This document shows positions 6,724-15,347 of a stretch of DNA of 25,537 nt, in pieces; the stretch's first letter is position 1, and the number at the start of each line of letters is the position of its first letter. The stretch covers positions 1 to 25,537 of the forward strand of contig JASJBY010000013.1 of assembly GCA_030066245.1 (NCBI GenBank), in the 5' to 3' direction. The position numbers and the translations under genes are program-made. A model generated the notes under the pieces. That model worked only from the letters and a program-made list of their open reading frames with translations, did no database searches and was not told the origin of the DNA. The DNA comes from Gammaproteobacteria bacterium (GTDB taxonomy: Bacteria > Pseudomonadota > Gammaproteobacteria > JAABTG01).

Positions 6724-8637
6724 ATGTTGCAGGGCATCAGAGATCGGGCGCAAGGCGTGCTGATGTGGATCATCGTGGGTCTCATCATCGCCACTTTCGC
6801 GCTGTGGGGCATCCACCAGTATTTCGGGCCCGATGCCAATGTCGTGGTGGCCAAGGTCAACGACCGCGAGTTGACGCTACCGGAGTTCCAGGATGCGTAT
6901 CAGCGACAGCGTTTCAGGCTGCAGGCGATGCTCGGCCCCCAGTTCGACCTGGGGCGCCTGGACGATCGTCGGCTCAAGCGGGAAACCTTGCAGCAGATGA
7001 TCGATCAGGAAGTCATGTTGCAGTCGGCTGCCGCCCACGGTCTGCGTGTCGGAGATGAGCAGCTGGCTCTGCAGATTCGTGCCATCAGTGCGTTTCAGGC
7101 GGATGATGGCTTTTCTCAGGCCCAGTACGAGAGCTGGCTGCGCAATCAGGGATACTCACCGGGCTACTTCGAGCATAACTTTCGTCGGTCGTTGCTCACC
7201 GACCAGCTGCAGTCCGCTGTCGCCTCGTCCGCTCTCGTAACAGAAGCGGCTGTCGACCAAGCTCTACGCCTGCAGGAGCAGACCCGGGATTTCGCCTATC
7301 TTCTGGTGCCCATGTCGGCCTTCCGCAACCAGGTAGACATCTCCGAAGACGAGACAAAAGACTACTACGAAAGCCGCCGCGCTTCCTTCGTCAACCCTGA
7401 GCAGGTGAGCGTGGAATACCTGGTTCTCTCCAAGGGCACTATTGCCGAGCAGATATCCATAGAGCAGAGCGAGCTGGAGCGCCGATACGGAGAGCAGAAA
7501 GCAAACTACGTGGCGGCCGAACAGCGCCGGGCCAGCCACATTCTGATAGCCGCTGCCCAGGATGCACCCGCGGGCGAAATCGCAGCCGCCGAGAAGAAAG
7601 CTCAGGAACTCAGCCAGCGTCTTGCAGCAGGCGAGTCTTTCGAAGAACTCGCGAAAGCCGAGTCCGACGATCCGGGATCGGCCGACCTTGGCGGCGACCT
7701 CGGCTACTTCAGCCGGGGTGTCATGGATAAGCCCTTCGAGGAGGCGGTCTTCGCTATGCAGTCCGGGGAGATCAGCGACCCGGTTCGCAGTAGCTTCGGC
7801 TTCCACATCATCAGACTGGAGGGTGTTCAGGCAGGTGAGGTGAAGCCGCTGGCGGAAGTTCAGGAGCAGGTCCGTCGAGAACTCCAGCTGGAGAAGGCGG
7901 AGCACCTGTACTTCGAGCAGGCTGAACAGCTGGCCAATCTGGCGTTCGAGAACCCCGACACGCTGGAGATAGCTGCAGAAGCCATCGGGCTCGAGGTACA
8001 GGAAAGCGAATTCTTCGGTCGCGGCGGTGGCCCGGGCATCCTGGCCGACAGAAAGGTTGTCGCCGCGGCCTTCGCCGATGAGGTTCTGGTCAACGGCAAC
8101 AACAGTGAGCCCCTGGAGCTGGCCAACGGTCGTATCGTGGTGCTCAGGGCAAAGGAGCACAGACCCCCATCCGATCGCGCCCTGGAAGAGGTCCGGAGCG
8201 AGATTGTGTCGCTGCTGACGGACGACAAGGCACGGGAGATGGCCACGGCGCAGGGCCAGCTGGCACTCAAGGCTTTGCGTGAGGGGGCCGATGGAGAGGC
8301 GATAGCCAAGGAACGTGATCTGAAGTGGAGCGCGCGGGAAGAAGTGGCACGGACCGACTCGTCCACGCCGGCGGCCGTTGTGAAACGGGCGTTCCAGTTA
8401 AACCGTCCTTCGCCAGGCGAGTCGGTTTACGGCAGCACGGTTCTTCCGTCGGGCGATTTCGCCTTGATTTCACTGACCGCGGTGCAGGATGGTGATCCGG
8501 ACGCTTCGAACAAGGCGACTCGGGATGCTCTACGCGCTAGTCTCGAGCGCGGCTTGGGCGAGGAGGTCTTCAGTGGATTCCTGCAGGCCCTGCGCGCAGG
8601 CTCCAGCATCGAGACCTTCGCGGATAACCTCGAGTAG
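6724..8637 (+). CDS. ppiD: Peptidyl-prolyl cis-trans isomerase PpiD (SurA/PpiC family)
   Basis: PpiD is an inner-membrane-anchored periplasmic chaperone near the Sec translocon that assists folding of exported proteins. The 637-residue product has a short cytoplasmic N-terminus and one membrane helix (about 12-30, VLMWIIVGLIIATFALWGI). A SurA_N-like helical region (about 40-180) follows, then a parvulin-type PpiC domain (about 267-366) with RASHILIAA, GGDLGYFSRG and SFGFHIIRLE. A second divergent parvulin-like region may follow, as is usual for PpiD. Length is close to E. coli (623). The Shine-Dalgarno is weak (GAGAGA about 8 nt before ATG). It starts 138 bp after the tRNA terminator, so it probably has its own promoter, not clearly seen (TTGACT at 6620 lacks a good -10). 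Confidence 0.95.
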   Translation: MLQGIRDRAQGVLMWIIVGLIIATFALWGIHQYFGPDANVVVAKVNDRELTLPEFQDAYQRQRFRLQAMLGPQFDLGRLDDRRLKRETLQQMIDQEVMLQSAAAHGLRVGDEQLALQIRAISAFQADDGFSQAQYESWLRNQGYSPGYFEHNFRRSLLTDQLQSAVASSALVTEAAVDQALRLQEQTRDFAYLLVPMSAFRNQVDISEDETKDYYESRRASFVNPEQVSVEYLVLSKGTIAEQISIEQSELERRYGEQKANYVAAEQRRASHILIAAAQDAPAGEIAAAEKKAQELSQRLAAGESFEELAKAESDDPGSADLGGDLGYFSRGVMDKPFEEAVFAMQSGEISDPVRSSFGFHIIRLEGVQAGEVKPLAEVQEQVRRELQLEKAEHLYFEQAEQLANLAFENPDTLEIAAEAIGLEVQESEFFGRGGGPGILADRKVVAAAFADEVLVNGNNSEPLELANGRIVVLRAKEHRPPSDRALEEVRSEIVSLLTDDKAREMATAQGQLALKALREGADGEAIAKERDLKWSAREEVARTDSSTPAAVVKRAFQLNRPSPGESVYGSTVLPSGDFALISLTAVQDGDPDASNKATRDALRASLERGLGEEVFSGFLQALRAGSSIETFADNLE

Positions 8638-8672
8638 GCAACTCTGCCGGCAGCCTGGTTTCCAGAGTTGCC
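8637..8672 (+). terminator. 10-bp perfect hairpin at ppiD stop
   Basis: GGCAACTCTG (8637-8646), beginning on the last base of the ppiD stop codon, is exactly complementary to CAGAGTTGCC (8663-8672) across a 16-nt loop. It has no T-tract. It may stabilise the ppiD mRNA 3' end or act as a Rho-dependent or attenuating structure before the next gene at 8717. Confidence 0.4.
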
Positions 8673-8716
8673 GCCGGGGTTTCGATGCGGGTCGCATGAC
8701 TGATTAGGCGTCGGGG

Positions 8717-9214
8717 ATGGCATCACATACGAAGCTGCTGGGGACACTGCCCTTCGTCAGCCGAACCTTTGAAGGCGGGTTCAAAGAGAACCCGTTCGTG
8801 CTGGATCTGGACGGCAACCTCTACATCGGCCCCGCCGACCACGTGACCAGAGATGAGCACGCGACCATAGAGGTCGTATACCATTTTCTCGCAGAACGGG
8901 AGAAGATCAGCGGCTCTGTGCGCGAGCTGCTGCGCAGTCGGCAGTTGCTTCTCGACGCGTTCGCGGCCTTCGACGAGGCGAGGAGCGAGGGGGAGGAAAG
9001 CGATTTCCGCATCATCATCTTCGGAACATACGATGCGGTCGCTCTGGCGCCGATTGAGGACGACGAGCTGCCGGCGGGTCCCTGCGGCACGCCGATCAAC
9101 GTTATCAAGCGACGTTTTTACGATATTTGCAGGCGCCTGGACAGGCAGTTTCGTGAGCGGCATCTGACCCCGAGGCAGCAACGGGCTGAAGTGCGATTTG
9201 TCGCCGAGGACTAG
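8717..9214 (+). CDS. Hypothetical protein, 165 aa, soluble
   Basis: I do not recognise this protein. It is 165 residues, with no signal peptide, membrane segment or cysteine-rich motif. The N-terminal part (LPFVSRTFEGGFKENPFVLDLDGN) looks beta-rich. The middle (about 50-95) is charged and helical (EREKISGSVRELLRSRQ), followed by a hydrophobic strand (DFRIIIFGTYDAVAL) and an arginine-rich helical C-terminus (VIKRRFYDICRRLDRQFRER). The basic tail could contact nucleic acid, but that is only a guess. The ATG has no well-placed Shine-Dalgarno (GGGG directly abuts it), and an in-frame stop at 8705-8707 rules out an upstream start. It sits on the same strand as ppiD and converges on fabI. Codon bias fits a real gene. 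It is not a usual member of the conserved block. Confidence 0.75.
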   Translation: MASHTKLLGTLPFVSRTFEGGFKENPFVLDLDGNLYIGPADHVTRDEHATIEVVYHFLAEREKISGSVRELLRSRQLLLDAFAAFDEARSEGEESDFRIIIFGTYDAVALAPIEDDELPAGPCGTPINVIKRRFYDICRRLDRQFRERHLTPRQQRAEVRFVAED

Positions 9215-9255
9215 TGCGCTAGCGGGCGAGCCGCCTGACCGGCACGCCAGGCAGG

Positions 9256-10038
9256 TCAAACGTTCTCGATGGCGGTGATGTTGAAGCCGCCGTCCACGTA
9301 GAGCACCTGGCCGGTGATGCCCGAGGCCAGATCCGAGCACAGGAAGGCGGCGGCGTTGCCCACCTCCTCGATGGTCACGTTGCGACGCAGGGGCGCCATC
9401 CGCTCGTTGTACTCCAGCAGCTTGCGGAAGTCACTGATGCCCGAGGCGGCGAGTGTACGTATGGGCCCCGCAGACAAAGCATTCGCACGAATGCCCTCGG
9501 GCCCGAGGTCGCGGGCCACATAGCGCACGTTCGCCTCCAGACTCGCTTTGGCAAGACCCATGACGTTGTAGTTGGGAATGGCACGGGCAGCGCCCAGGTA
9601 GGTTAATGCCAGCAGCGAGCCGTGTCGGCCTCGCATCATATCGAGGCCCGCTTTAGCGAGTCCTGCGAAGCTGTAAGAACTGATCTCGTGAGCTATACGA
9701 AAGCCGTCGCGGGTCAGCCTGCCCAGATAATCGGCGTCGAGTTGCTCTCGGGGAGCAAAGGCCACCGAATGGACGATGATATCCAGACCGTCCCAGGTGT
9801 CGCCAAGTCTGTCGAAGGTGCGGTCAATTTCTTCGTCACTGGCTACGTCGCAGGGCGTGGTGAGCCGGGAGTCCAACTCACTGGCCATCTTTTCTACACG
9901 CTCGCGCAGCTTGTCGTTCTGGTAGGTGAACGCAAGTTCGGCCCCCTCGCGACGCATGGCTTGCGCTATTCCCCACGCGATTGAGCGGTTGCTGGCGAGC
10001 CCAACGATGAGCGCGCGTTTGCCTTCGAGAAAACCCAT
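9256..10038 (-). CDS. fabI: Enoyl-[acyl-carrier-protein] reductase (NADH) FabI
   Basis: FabI catalyses the last reduction of each fatty acid elongation cycle (trans-2-enoyl-ACP to acyl-ACP, using NADH) in the cytoplasm. The 260-residue product is a short-chain dehydrogenase-type enzyme starting MGFLEGKRALIVGLASNRS (cofactor-binding). It has Tyr147 and Tyr157 in TYLGAARAIPNYNVMGLAK and the catalytic Lys164, corresponding to E. coli Tyr146, Tyr156 and Lys163. Residue 93 is Ala (HSVAFAP) where E. coli has Gly. This position affects diazaborine/triclosan sensitivity in E. coli, but Ala is natural at the matching site in other FabIs. On the minus strand AGGGA lies about 8 nt before the ATG, a good Shine-Dalgarno. 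It is divergent from the ABC transporter genes and convergent with the 165-aa gene. Confidence 0.97.
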   Translation of the reverse strand: MGFLEGKRALIVGLASNRSIAWGIAQAMRREGAELAFTYQNDKLRERVEKMASELDSRLTTPCDVASDEEIDRTFDRLGDTWDGLDIIVHSVAFAPREQLDADYLGRLTRDGFRIAHEISSYSFAGLAKAGLDMMRGRHGSLLALTYLGAARAIPNYNVMGLAKASLEANVRYVARDLGPEGIRANALSAGPIRTLAASGISDFRKLLEYNERMAPLRRNVTIEEVGNAAAFLCSDLASGITGQVLYVDGGFNITAIENV

Positions 10039-10186
10039 TGCTCGTTCCCTTGTCTTAAGTCGCCGAGGGGCTTTAGCCTTTCATGCCTGTCTGGCCGGCT
10101 CTTTTCCACCTGATAAACGTCGGCTGGGTTGGATCCCGCCGGGTGGCTGACTGGCTACCAACAGTGTAAGCGACAAGCCCCCAGTT

Positions 10187-10192
10187 TATAAT
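10187..10192 (+). promoter_or_regulatory. Candidate -10 box for peptide transporter operon
   Basis: A perfect TATAAT lies in the 278-bp gap between fabI and the binding-protein gene. The -35 region 17 bp upstream (GTGTAA) is poor. If used, transcription starts near 10199, so the ATG at 10191 could not be the translation start; this supports the GTG at 10317. The fabI promoter on the other strand is not obvious. Confidence 0.4.
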
Positions 10193-10316
10193 GCGGGCGC
10201 TGTCGAAACGCAAACCAGCGAAAGTGCGCTACACCGGGCCGGAGCACTGGGCCCGCCGTCGGACGGACTGTTGCAAGAACGCGGCAAGGCCTTGGAGGCG
10301 GGAGCTGAATAAAGAC

Positions 10317-12527
10317 GTGAATCGCGGGTTTCCGTCCACAGGGAGCGCGGTCTGTGCCCGCAGATTCTGGGCCTTGTTTCTGTGCACGGTTCTCGTCGGT
10401 GCCCTGAGCGCTTGCGGCAAGTCGCCCTGGAACAATCCGTATCCATCCGGGCAGGCGCGCGGGAACGTGCTCTACAGCAAGTTCGCCGAGCGCCCCAAGC
10501 ATCTGGATCCGGGGCGCGCCTACAGCTCCAACGAGTACGCGTTCATCGCTCAGATCTACGAACCGCCCCTGCAATACCACTACCTGAAACGGCCCTACAC
10601 CCTGGTACCCCTTTCCGCGGAGAGCGTGCCGACGCCGGTCTACCTGGATTCGGCGGGCGGCGTTCTGCCCGCCACGGCGTCGGTGGACGACATCGCATAC
10701 AGCATTTACGAGGTCCGTATCAGACCGGGCATACTGTTCCAGCCCCATCCGGCTTTCGCACTGAACGAGGCCGGCGAGTATCGTTATCACAATCTGACCG
10801 ACGGTCTGCCCGCGGGGGTGCGGCTTCTGGCCGACTTTCGGAAGACGGGCACCCGCGAGTTGGTGGCGGCGGACTTCGTCTATCAGCTCAAGCGCTTGGC
10901 CCACCCGGGGCTGCATTCACCCATTGCCGGCCTGATGAAGGAGCACATTGTCGGCATGGCAGAGTTCTCGGAACTGGTTTCGGAGCGTCTGGACGTAACG
11001 AGCGCCACCGGGTCCGGTAATGGCTACCTGGACCTGCGGCCAATACCGCACGCGGGTGTCGAGCTCAGGGATCGCTACACCTATCGCTTGAAGATCAAAG
11101 GCAAGTATCCCCAGTTCCGGTACTGGCTGGCCATGCCTTTCTTTGCGCCCATGCCGTGGGAGGCCGAGCGCTTCTACGCGCAGCCCGGAATGGCGCAGCG
11201 CAACATTACGCTGGACTGGTATCCGGTGGGCACAGGGCCGTTCATGTTGACCGAGAACAATCCGAATCGCCGCATGGTCCTGGCCCGTAATCCCAACTTC
11301 AGGGGTGAACCCTACCCTTCCGTGGGCGAGCCGGGAGACCGGGAAGCAGGTCTGCTGCAAGACGCCGGCGAGTCCATGCCCTTCATCGACCAGGCGGTGT
11401 TCAGTCTCGAGAAAGAGACGATTCCCTACTGGAACAAGTTTCTGCAAGGCTACTACGACACCTCGGGAATCAGCTCTGACAGCTTCGATCAGGCGATACG
11501 TTTCGGCGGCAAGGGGGATGCACAGCTCACCGAAGGCATGCAGGAGAAAGGTATCTCACTGACGACCGCAGTGACAACGTCTATCTATTACACGGGCTTC
11601 AACATGCTCGATCCGGTGGTGGGTGGAGCCGGCGACAGGGCGCGCAAGTTGCGCCGGGCCATCTCGATAGCCGTGGATTTCGAAGAGTTCATCTCCATTT
11701 TCGCGAACGGGCGGGGAATGGCTGCCCAGGGGCCTATTCCCCCGGGAATCTTCGGCCACGTCCCCGGGGCGGCGGGTATTAACACCTACGTGTACGCCTG
11801 GGCGAATGACAAGCCCCGGCGCAGGCCCGTGGAGGAAGCCAGACGCCTGATGGCAGAGGCCGGCTACGCGAACGGCATTGACTCCAACACGGGCAAGCCG
11901 CTCACGTTGTTCTTCGACACCACGGCGACCGGTCCCGATGACAAGGCGAGAATGGACTGGATGCGGAAGCAGTTCGCCAAACTCGACATCCAGCTGGTGG
12001 TTCGGGCCACAGATTACAACCGGTTCCAGGACAAAATGCGCAAAGGCACGGCGCAGATTTTCCAGTGGGGATGGAACGCCGACTATCCGGATCCGGAGAA
12101 CTTTCTGTTTCTGCTACACGGTCCGAACGGCAAGGTCAGACATGGCGGGGAGAATGCTGCCAACTACGATAACGCAGAGTTCAATCGGCTATTCGAGGAA
12201 TTGAAGAACATGGACGATGGCCCACGGCGCCAGGCAATCATCCAGCGCTCTGTGGAAATCGCACGCCGCGACGCACCCTGGCTATGGGGTTATCATCCCA
12301 AGGCCTTCTCCCTGCACCACGGCTGGTACGCCAACGCCAAGCCCAATCTGATGGCCAACAACACCCTGAAGTATCGGCGCGTGGACCCAGTGCTGCGTGA
12401 GCAGAGGCGACGGGAATGGAACCGGCCAGTGCTGTGGCCCATTTACGGCGGCTTTGGCATTCTGGCCGTCTCGCTGGTTCCCGCCTTCATCAGCTATCGC
12501 CGCCGAGAGAGGGCGGCCGTCCAGTGA
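10317..12527 (+). CDS. Peptide/oligopeptide ABC transporter substrate-binding lipoprotein
   Basis: This is a family 5 extracellular solute-binding protein (SBP_bac_5; OppA/YejA-like), expected to capture peptides for the permeases encoded next. From GTG 10317 it has 736 residues. A signal peptide (RRFWALFLCTVLVGALSAC) ends in lipobox LSAC with the modified Cys at 33. The mature domain has typical SBP_5 features (YPVGTGPFMLTENNPNRRMVLARNP; the C-lobe region FQWGWNADYPDPENFLFLLHG). Unusually, the C-terminus carries a second hydrophobic segment (VLWPIYGGFGILAVSLVPAFI, allowing for its edges) followed by RRRER, a probable C-terminal membrane anchor with positive-inside residues. An upstream ATG (10191) overlaps a -10 box and would add 42 residues before the signal peptide, so it is disfavoured. 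The stop overlaps the permease start by 4 nt. Confidence 0.9.
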   Translation: MNRGFPSTGSAVCARRFWALFLCTVLVGALSACGKSPWNNPYPSGQARGNVLYSKFAERPKHLDPGRAYSSNEYAFIAQIYEPPLQYHYLKRPYTLVPLSAESVPTPVYLDSAGGVLPATASVDDIAYSIYEVRIRPGILFQPHPAFALNEAGEYRYHNLTDGLPAGVRLLADFRKTGTRELVAADFVYQLKRLAHPGLHSPIAGLMKEHIVGMAEFSELVSERLDVTSATGSGNGYLDLRPIPHAGVELRDRYTYRLKIKGKYPQFRYWLAMPFFAPMPWEAERFYAQPGMAQRNITLDWYPVGTGPFMLTENNPNRRMVLARNPNFRGEPYPSVGEPGDREAGLLQDAGESMPFIDQAVFSLEKETIPYWNKFLQGYYDTSGISSDSFDQAIRFGGKGDAQLTEGMQEKGISLTTAVTTSIYYTGFNMLDPVVGGAGDRARKLRRAISIAVDFEEFISIFANGRGMAAQGPIPPGIFGHVPGAAGINTYVYAWANDKPRRRPVEEARRLMAEAGYANGIDSNTGKPLTLFFDTTATGPDDKARMDWMRKQFAKLDIQLVVRATDYNRFQDKMRKGTAQIFQWGWNADYPDPENFLFLLHGPNGKVRHGGENAANYDNAEFNRLFEELKNMDDGPRRQAIIQRSVEIARRDAPWLWGYHPKAFSLHHGWYANAKPNLMANNTLKYRRVDPVLREQRRREWNRPVLWPIYGGFGILAVSLVPAFISYRRRERAAVQ

Positions 12528-13501
12528 TCGCCTACATCATCCGTAGAACGCTGTATGCCTTTCCGATCCTGATAGGGGTCAACGTGCTGACCTTCGTGTT
12601 GTTCTTCGTCGTGAACAGCCCGGAGGACATGGCGCGCATGCATCTAGGCATGAAATACGTCACTCCGGAAGCGATTCAGGAGTGGAAGCAGGCGCGAGGC
12701 TATGACAGACCCCTGCTGATTAACGTCGCTGCGGACGGCGTGGAAAGACTTACGGACACCATCTTCTTTCAGAAATCCCTGCACTTGTTCGTTTTCGATT
12801 TCGGCCGTTCCGACAGTGGCCGTGACATCGGCTACGACATTGCCCAGCGCATGTGGCCAAGCCTTGCCATCGCAATACCCAGCCTGCTCATCGGGCTGCT
12901 TGTGAACATCACCTGCGCCATGATCATCGCCTTCTTTCGCGCAACCTACATCGACCTCTGGGGCGTTATCGCCTGCGTGGTACTGATGTCCGTCTCGAGC
13001 CTCTTTTACATCATCGGCGGTCAGTATCTGGTGGGCAAGCTGCTCAATCTGGTGCCGATTTCCGGCTACGACACCGGACTGAACGCTTTCAAGTTCATCG
13101 TGCTGCCCGTGCTTATCGGCCTGGCCAGCGGTATAGGGTCGGGGACCCGCTGGTACAGAACCATCTTCCTGGAAGAGCTTGGCAAGGACTACGTGCGGAC
13201 GGCTCGGGCCAAGGGACTCGAGGAGCACTCGGTACTCTTCAAGCATGTCCTGAGAAATGCCCTCATTCCCATACTCACCGGCGTGGTGGTGGTGCTGCCC
13301 CTGCTGTTCATGGGCAGCCTGATCACGGAGTCCTTCTTCGGTATCCCTGGGCTCGGAAGCTATACCATCGATGCCATCAACCGACAGGACTTCGCCATCG
13401 TCCGTTCAATGGTTTTCCTGGGCTCGGTACTCTACATCGTGGGCCTTCTGCTTACCGATATCTCCTATACCATGGTGGACCCTAGGATAAGACTTCATTA
13501 G
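12524..13501 (+). CDS. Peptide ABC transporter permease 1 (YejB/OppB type)
   Basis: This is an inner-membrane permease subunit of the peptide importer. The 325-residue product starts at GTG 12524, which overlaps the binding-protein stop (GTGA), a classic sign of translational coupling. It begins with the typical N-terminal helix (YIIRRTLYAFPILIGVNVL). About five to six more helices follow, with the cytoplasmic EAA loop (DYVRTARAKGLEEHSVLFKH, then LRNALIP) that docks on the ATPase. The C-terminus DISYTMVDPRIRL is family-typical. The frame is open upstream to 12416, but those codons lie in the binding-protein gene. Slightly shorter than E. coli YejB (364). The gene is followed directly, one base after the stop, by a heptad repeat tract. 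Confidence 0.94.
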   Translation: MIAYIIRRTLYAFPILIGVNVLTFVLFFVVNSPEDMARMHLGMKYVTPEAIQEWKQARGYDRPLLINVAADGVERLTDTIFFQKSLHLFVFDFGRSDSGRDIGYDIAQRMWPSLAIAIPSLLIGLLVNITCAMIIAFFRATYIDLWGVIACVVLMSVSSLFYIIGGQYLVGKLLNLVPISGYDTGLNAFKFIVLPVLIGLASGIGSGTRWYRTIFLEELGKDYVRTARAKGLEEHSVLFKHVLRNALIPILTGVVVVLPLLFMGSLITESFFGIPGLGSYTIDAINRQDFAIVRSMVFLGSVLYIVGLLLTDISYTMVDPRIRLH

Positions 13502-13893
13502 AGAAGGGAGCAGGGGGCAGGGAGCAGGGAGAAGGGAGAAGAGAAGCGGGCAGCGGTTGGCGGGCAGCGGTCGGCAAGAAGTGAGAAGGGAGAAGGAAGA
13601 AGGGAGAAGGGAGCAGGGAGAAGGGGAAAATGGCAGGGAGCAGGGGGCAGAGAGAAGTAATAGGCACTAGCTTCGAGGCGAGACGTGAAAGGGGATAGGC
13701 AGACTTTAACGGGAAGATGGACGGTGCCGGTTTGCGGCCTGCGTCGTAGAACTATGAAACGAGACAAGACAAACAAAAGGGCAGCGTTGATGAACAGAGC
13801 GCGGCTTCGGGCGCTCGCCGATCCTCAGGCTGGTGTTTCGCGCTGCTTCATTGCTGCCCCCTGCCCTCTGCCCTCTGCTCCCTTCTGAACGAG
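13502..13893 (+). repeat. Inter-permease segment bounded by complementary heptad (STRR-like) repeats
   Basis: This 392-bp gap has no convincing gene. From 13502 to about 13657 it is a purine-rich array with a period near 7 (variants of GGGAGCA, GGGAGAA, GGGGGCA), interrupted by two tandem 14-mers, GCGGGCAGCGGT(T/C)G (13546-13559, 13560-13573). From 13853 to 13886 is a pyrimidine-rich tract with the same period (CTGCCCC, CTGCCCT, CTGCCCT, CTGCTCC). The right tract is the reverse complement of 13502-13535 at 28 of 34 positions, with 12 perfect bases at the outer end. The 195-bp core between them has a small hairpin, GAGCGC/GCGCTC (13797-13816), and nothing else I recognise. It resembles the short tandemly repeated repetitive sequences described in cyanobacteria. 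Confidence 0.8.
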
Positions 13894-15288
13894 ATGCCCG
13901 TCATCCTCTGGACAGATGCATTGATCTACCTGCTGGTGTCAGCGGGCATTGGGTTCGTGATTTACGTGCGGCGACACGAGCATCTGAGGGCGCCCTGGCG
14001 GCAGATGATGAGAAGTCGGCTCGGCATGTCGGCGGCGGTGGTGCTCTCGGCCTATGTGCTCATCGGTTTGCTCGATTCCATGCATTTCCACCCGCGCTTG
14101 GAGCGCTCCGAGGGCGGGGTGGGGTATTCGGCGGAGATCCTCAGCGTCTTCGACGTGATAATGACTCCCATGCGTACGAAGGTGGAAAAGACTTACTCGG
14201 CGCCTTTCGCCACGCATTTATACGCAAAGGAAAGTATTGAACTGCCGGGTGGCCAGCAGATCCGCGACTATCGTCGCCTCGTCTACGGTGGCAGTCACCT
14301 GGAAGACGTGGCCGACCGCCCAAGGGACATCGCGCTGACTTCACTACGGGCAGTCGCGGAGGGGATCGCCGTCTCGCTTCTGCTGTCCGCTGCTTTACTC
14401 AGTCTGTTGGCCAGGCGTGCCGGTGTCTCCTTCCGGGCCAAGCTGACCAGCGTGCTGCGCGGACATGAGCCGGTGCCATGGGCGGTGATTCTGGGCACTG
14501 CCAGCGTGCTGGTTGTGCTGGGATTCCTGGTCGCGCGCCTGGGCGCCGGCTATCACATCTTCGGTACGGATAAGGTGGGTCAGGACGTGCTTTTTCAAGG
14601 ACTGAAGAGCATCCGCACGGGCCTGGTCATCGGCACACTGACTACCCTGGTGATGCTTCCTTTCGCGATCTTTCTCGGTATACCCGCAGGCTATTTCCGG
14701 GGCTGGGTGGACGATACGATCCAATACATCTACACGACCCTCAACTCCATCCCCGGCGTGCTTCTGATCGCGGCCGCAATCCTCATGCTACAGGTGTACA
14801 TGACCACCCATGCCGAGCGCTTTGAGAACGTGGCGGCGCGTGCGGACATGCGGCTCTTGTTCCTGTGCATCATACTTGGCATCACAAGCTGGACCGGTCT
14901 GTGCCGCCTCCTGCGCGGCGAGACCCTGAAGCTCAGGGAAGTGGAGTACATTCAGGCTGCACACGCCTTCGGCGTGGGCAGCTTCTCCATCATCCTCCGG
15001 CATATTCTGCCCAATGTCATGCACATCGTACTCATCACCGTGGTGCTCGATTTCAGCGGACTGGTGTTGGCCGAGGCCGTTCTGTCCTACGTCAACATCG
15101 GCGTGGATCCGAGCACCGTCAGCTGGGGTAACATGATCAACAGTGCACGCCTGGAGATGGCGCGAGAGCCCATTGTATGGTGGTCGTTGGCGGCGGCGTT
15201 TGTCTTCATGTTCACGCTTGTCCTCTCGGCCAATCTCTTTTCCGACGCGGTCCGGGATGCATTCGATCCCAGGATCAGAAAGGACTAA
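13894..15288 (+). CDS. Peptide ABC transporter permease 2 (YejE/OppC type)
   Basis: This is the second inner-membrane permease subunit of the importer. It has 464 residues, longer than E. coli YejE (341). It has two N-terminal helices (about 5-25 and 45-62), then a roughly 85-residue region probably in the periplasm. Another hydrophobic segment follows at about 150-170, and then the canonical BPD_transp_1 domain with KVGQDVLFQGLKSIRTG and the EAA loop (YIQAAHAFGVGSFSIILRHI, then LPN). It ends with FSDAVRDAFDPRIRK, the usual C-terminus. The Shine-Dalgarno is weak (only GAACGAG just before ATG), and the start lies 7 nt beyond the pyrimidine heptad tract. The reading frame stays open for about 50 codons upstream but without a start codon there. 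Separation from permease 1 by 392 bp is odd for this operon. Confidence 0.93.
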   Translation: MPVILWTDALIYLLVSAGIGFVIYVRRHEHLRAPWRQMMRSRLGMSAAVVLSAYVLIGLLDSMHFHPRLERSEGGVGYSAEILSVFDVIMTPMRTKVEKTYSAPFATHLYAKESIELPGGQQIRDYRRLVYGGSHLEDVADRPRDIALTSLRAVAEGIAVSLLLSAALLSLLARRAGVSFRAKLTSVLRGHEPVPWAVILGTASVLVVLGFLVARLGAGYHIFGTDKVGQDVLFQGLKSIRTGLVIGTLTTLVMLPFAIFLGIPAGYFRGWVDDTIQYIYTTLNSIPGVLLIAAAILMLQVYMTTHAERFENVAARADMRLLFLCIILGITSWTGLCRLLRGETLKLREVEYIQAAHAFGVGSFSIILRHILPNVMHIVLITVVLDFSGLVLAEAVLSYVNIGVDPSTVSWGNMINSARLEMAREPIVWWSLAAAFVFMFTLVLSANLFSDAVRDAFDPRIRKD

Positions 15289-15347
15289 TCCTTTGCCGGG
15301 GCGCCTGCTCTTTCTGCGGCGAGCGTGCCAACGGGCGATGCGCCAGC

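Noticed and set aside
7264..8160. 298-codon minus-strand open frame inside ppiD
   Set aside because: Shadow frame caused by GC-rich codon bias. The translation has no recognisable domain, while ppiD has all its motifs.
13685..13888. 67-codon plus-strand frame in the inter-permease repeat
   Set aside because: No Shine-Dalgarno, and its C-terminus is encoded by the pyrimidine heptads. Unlikely to be a real gene.
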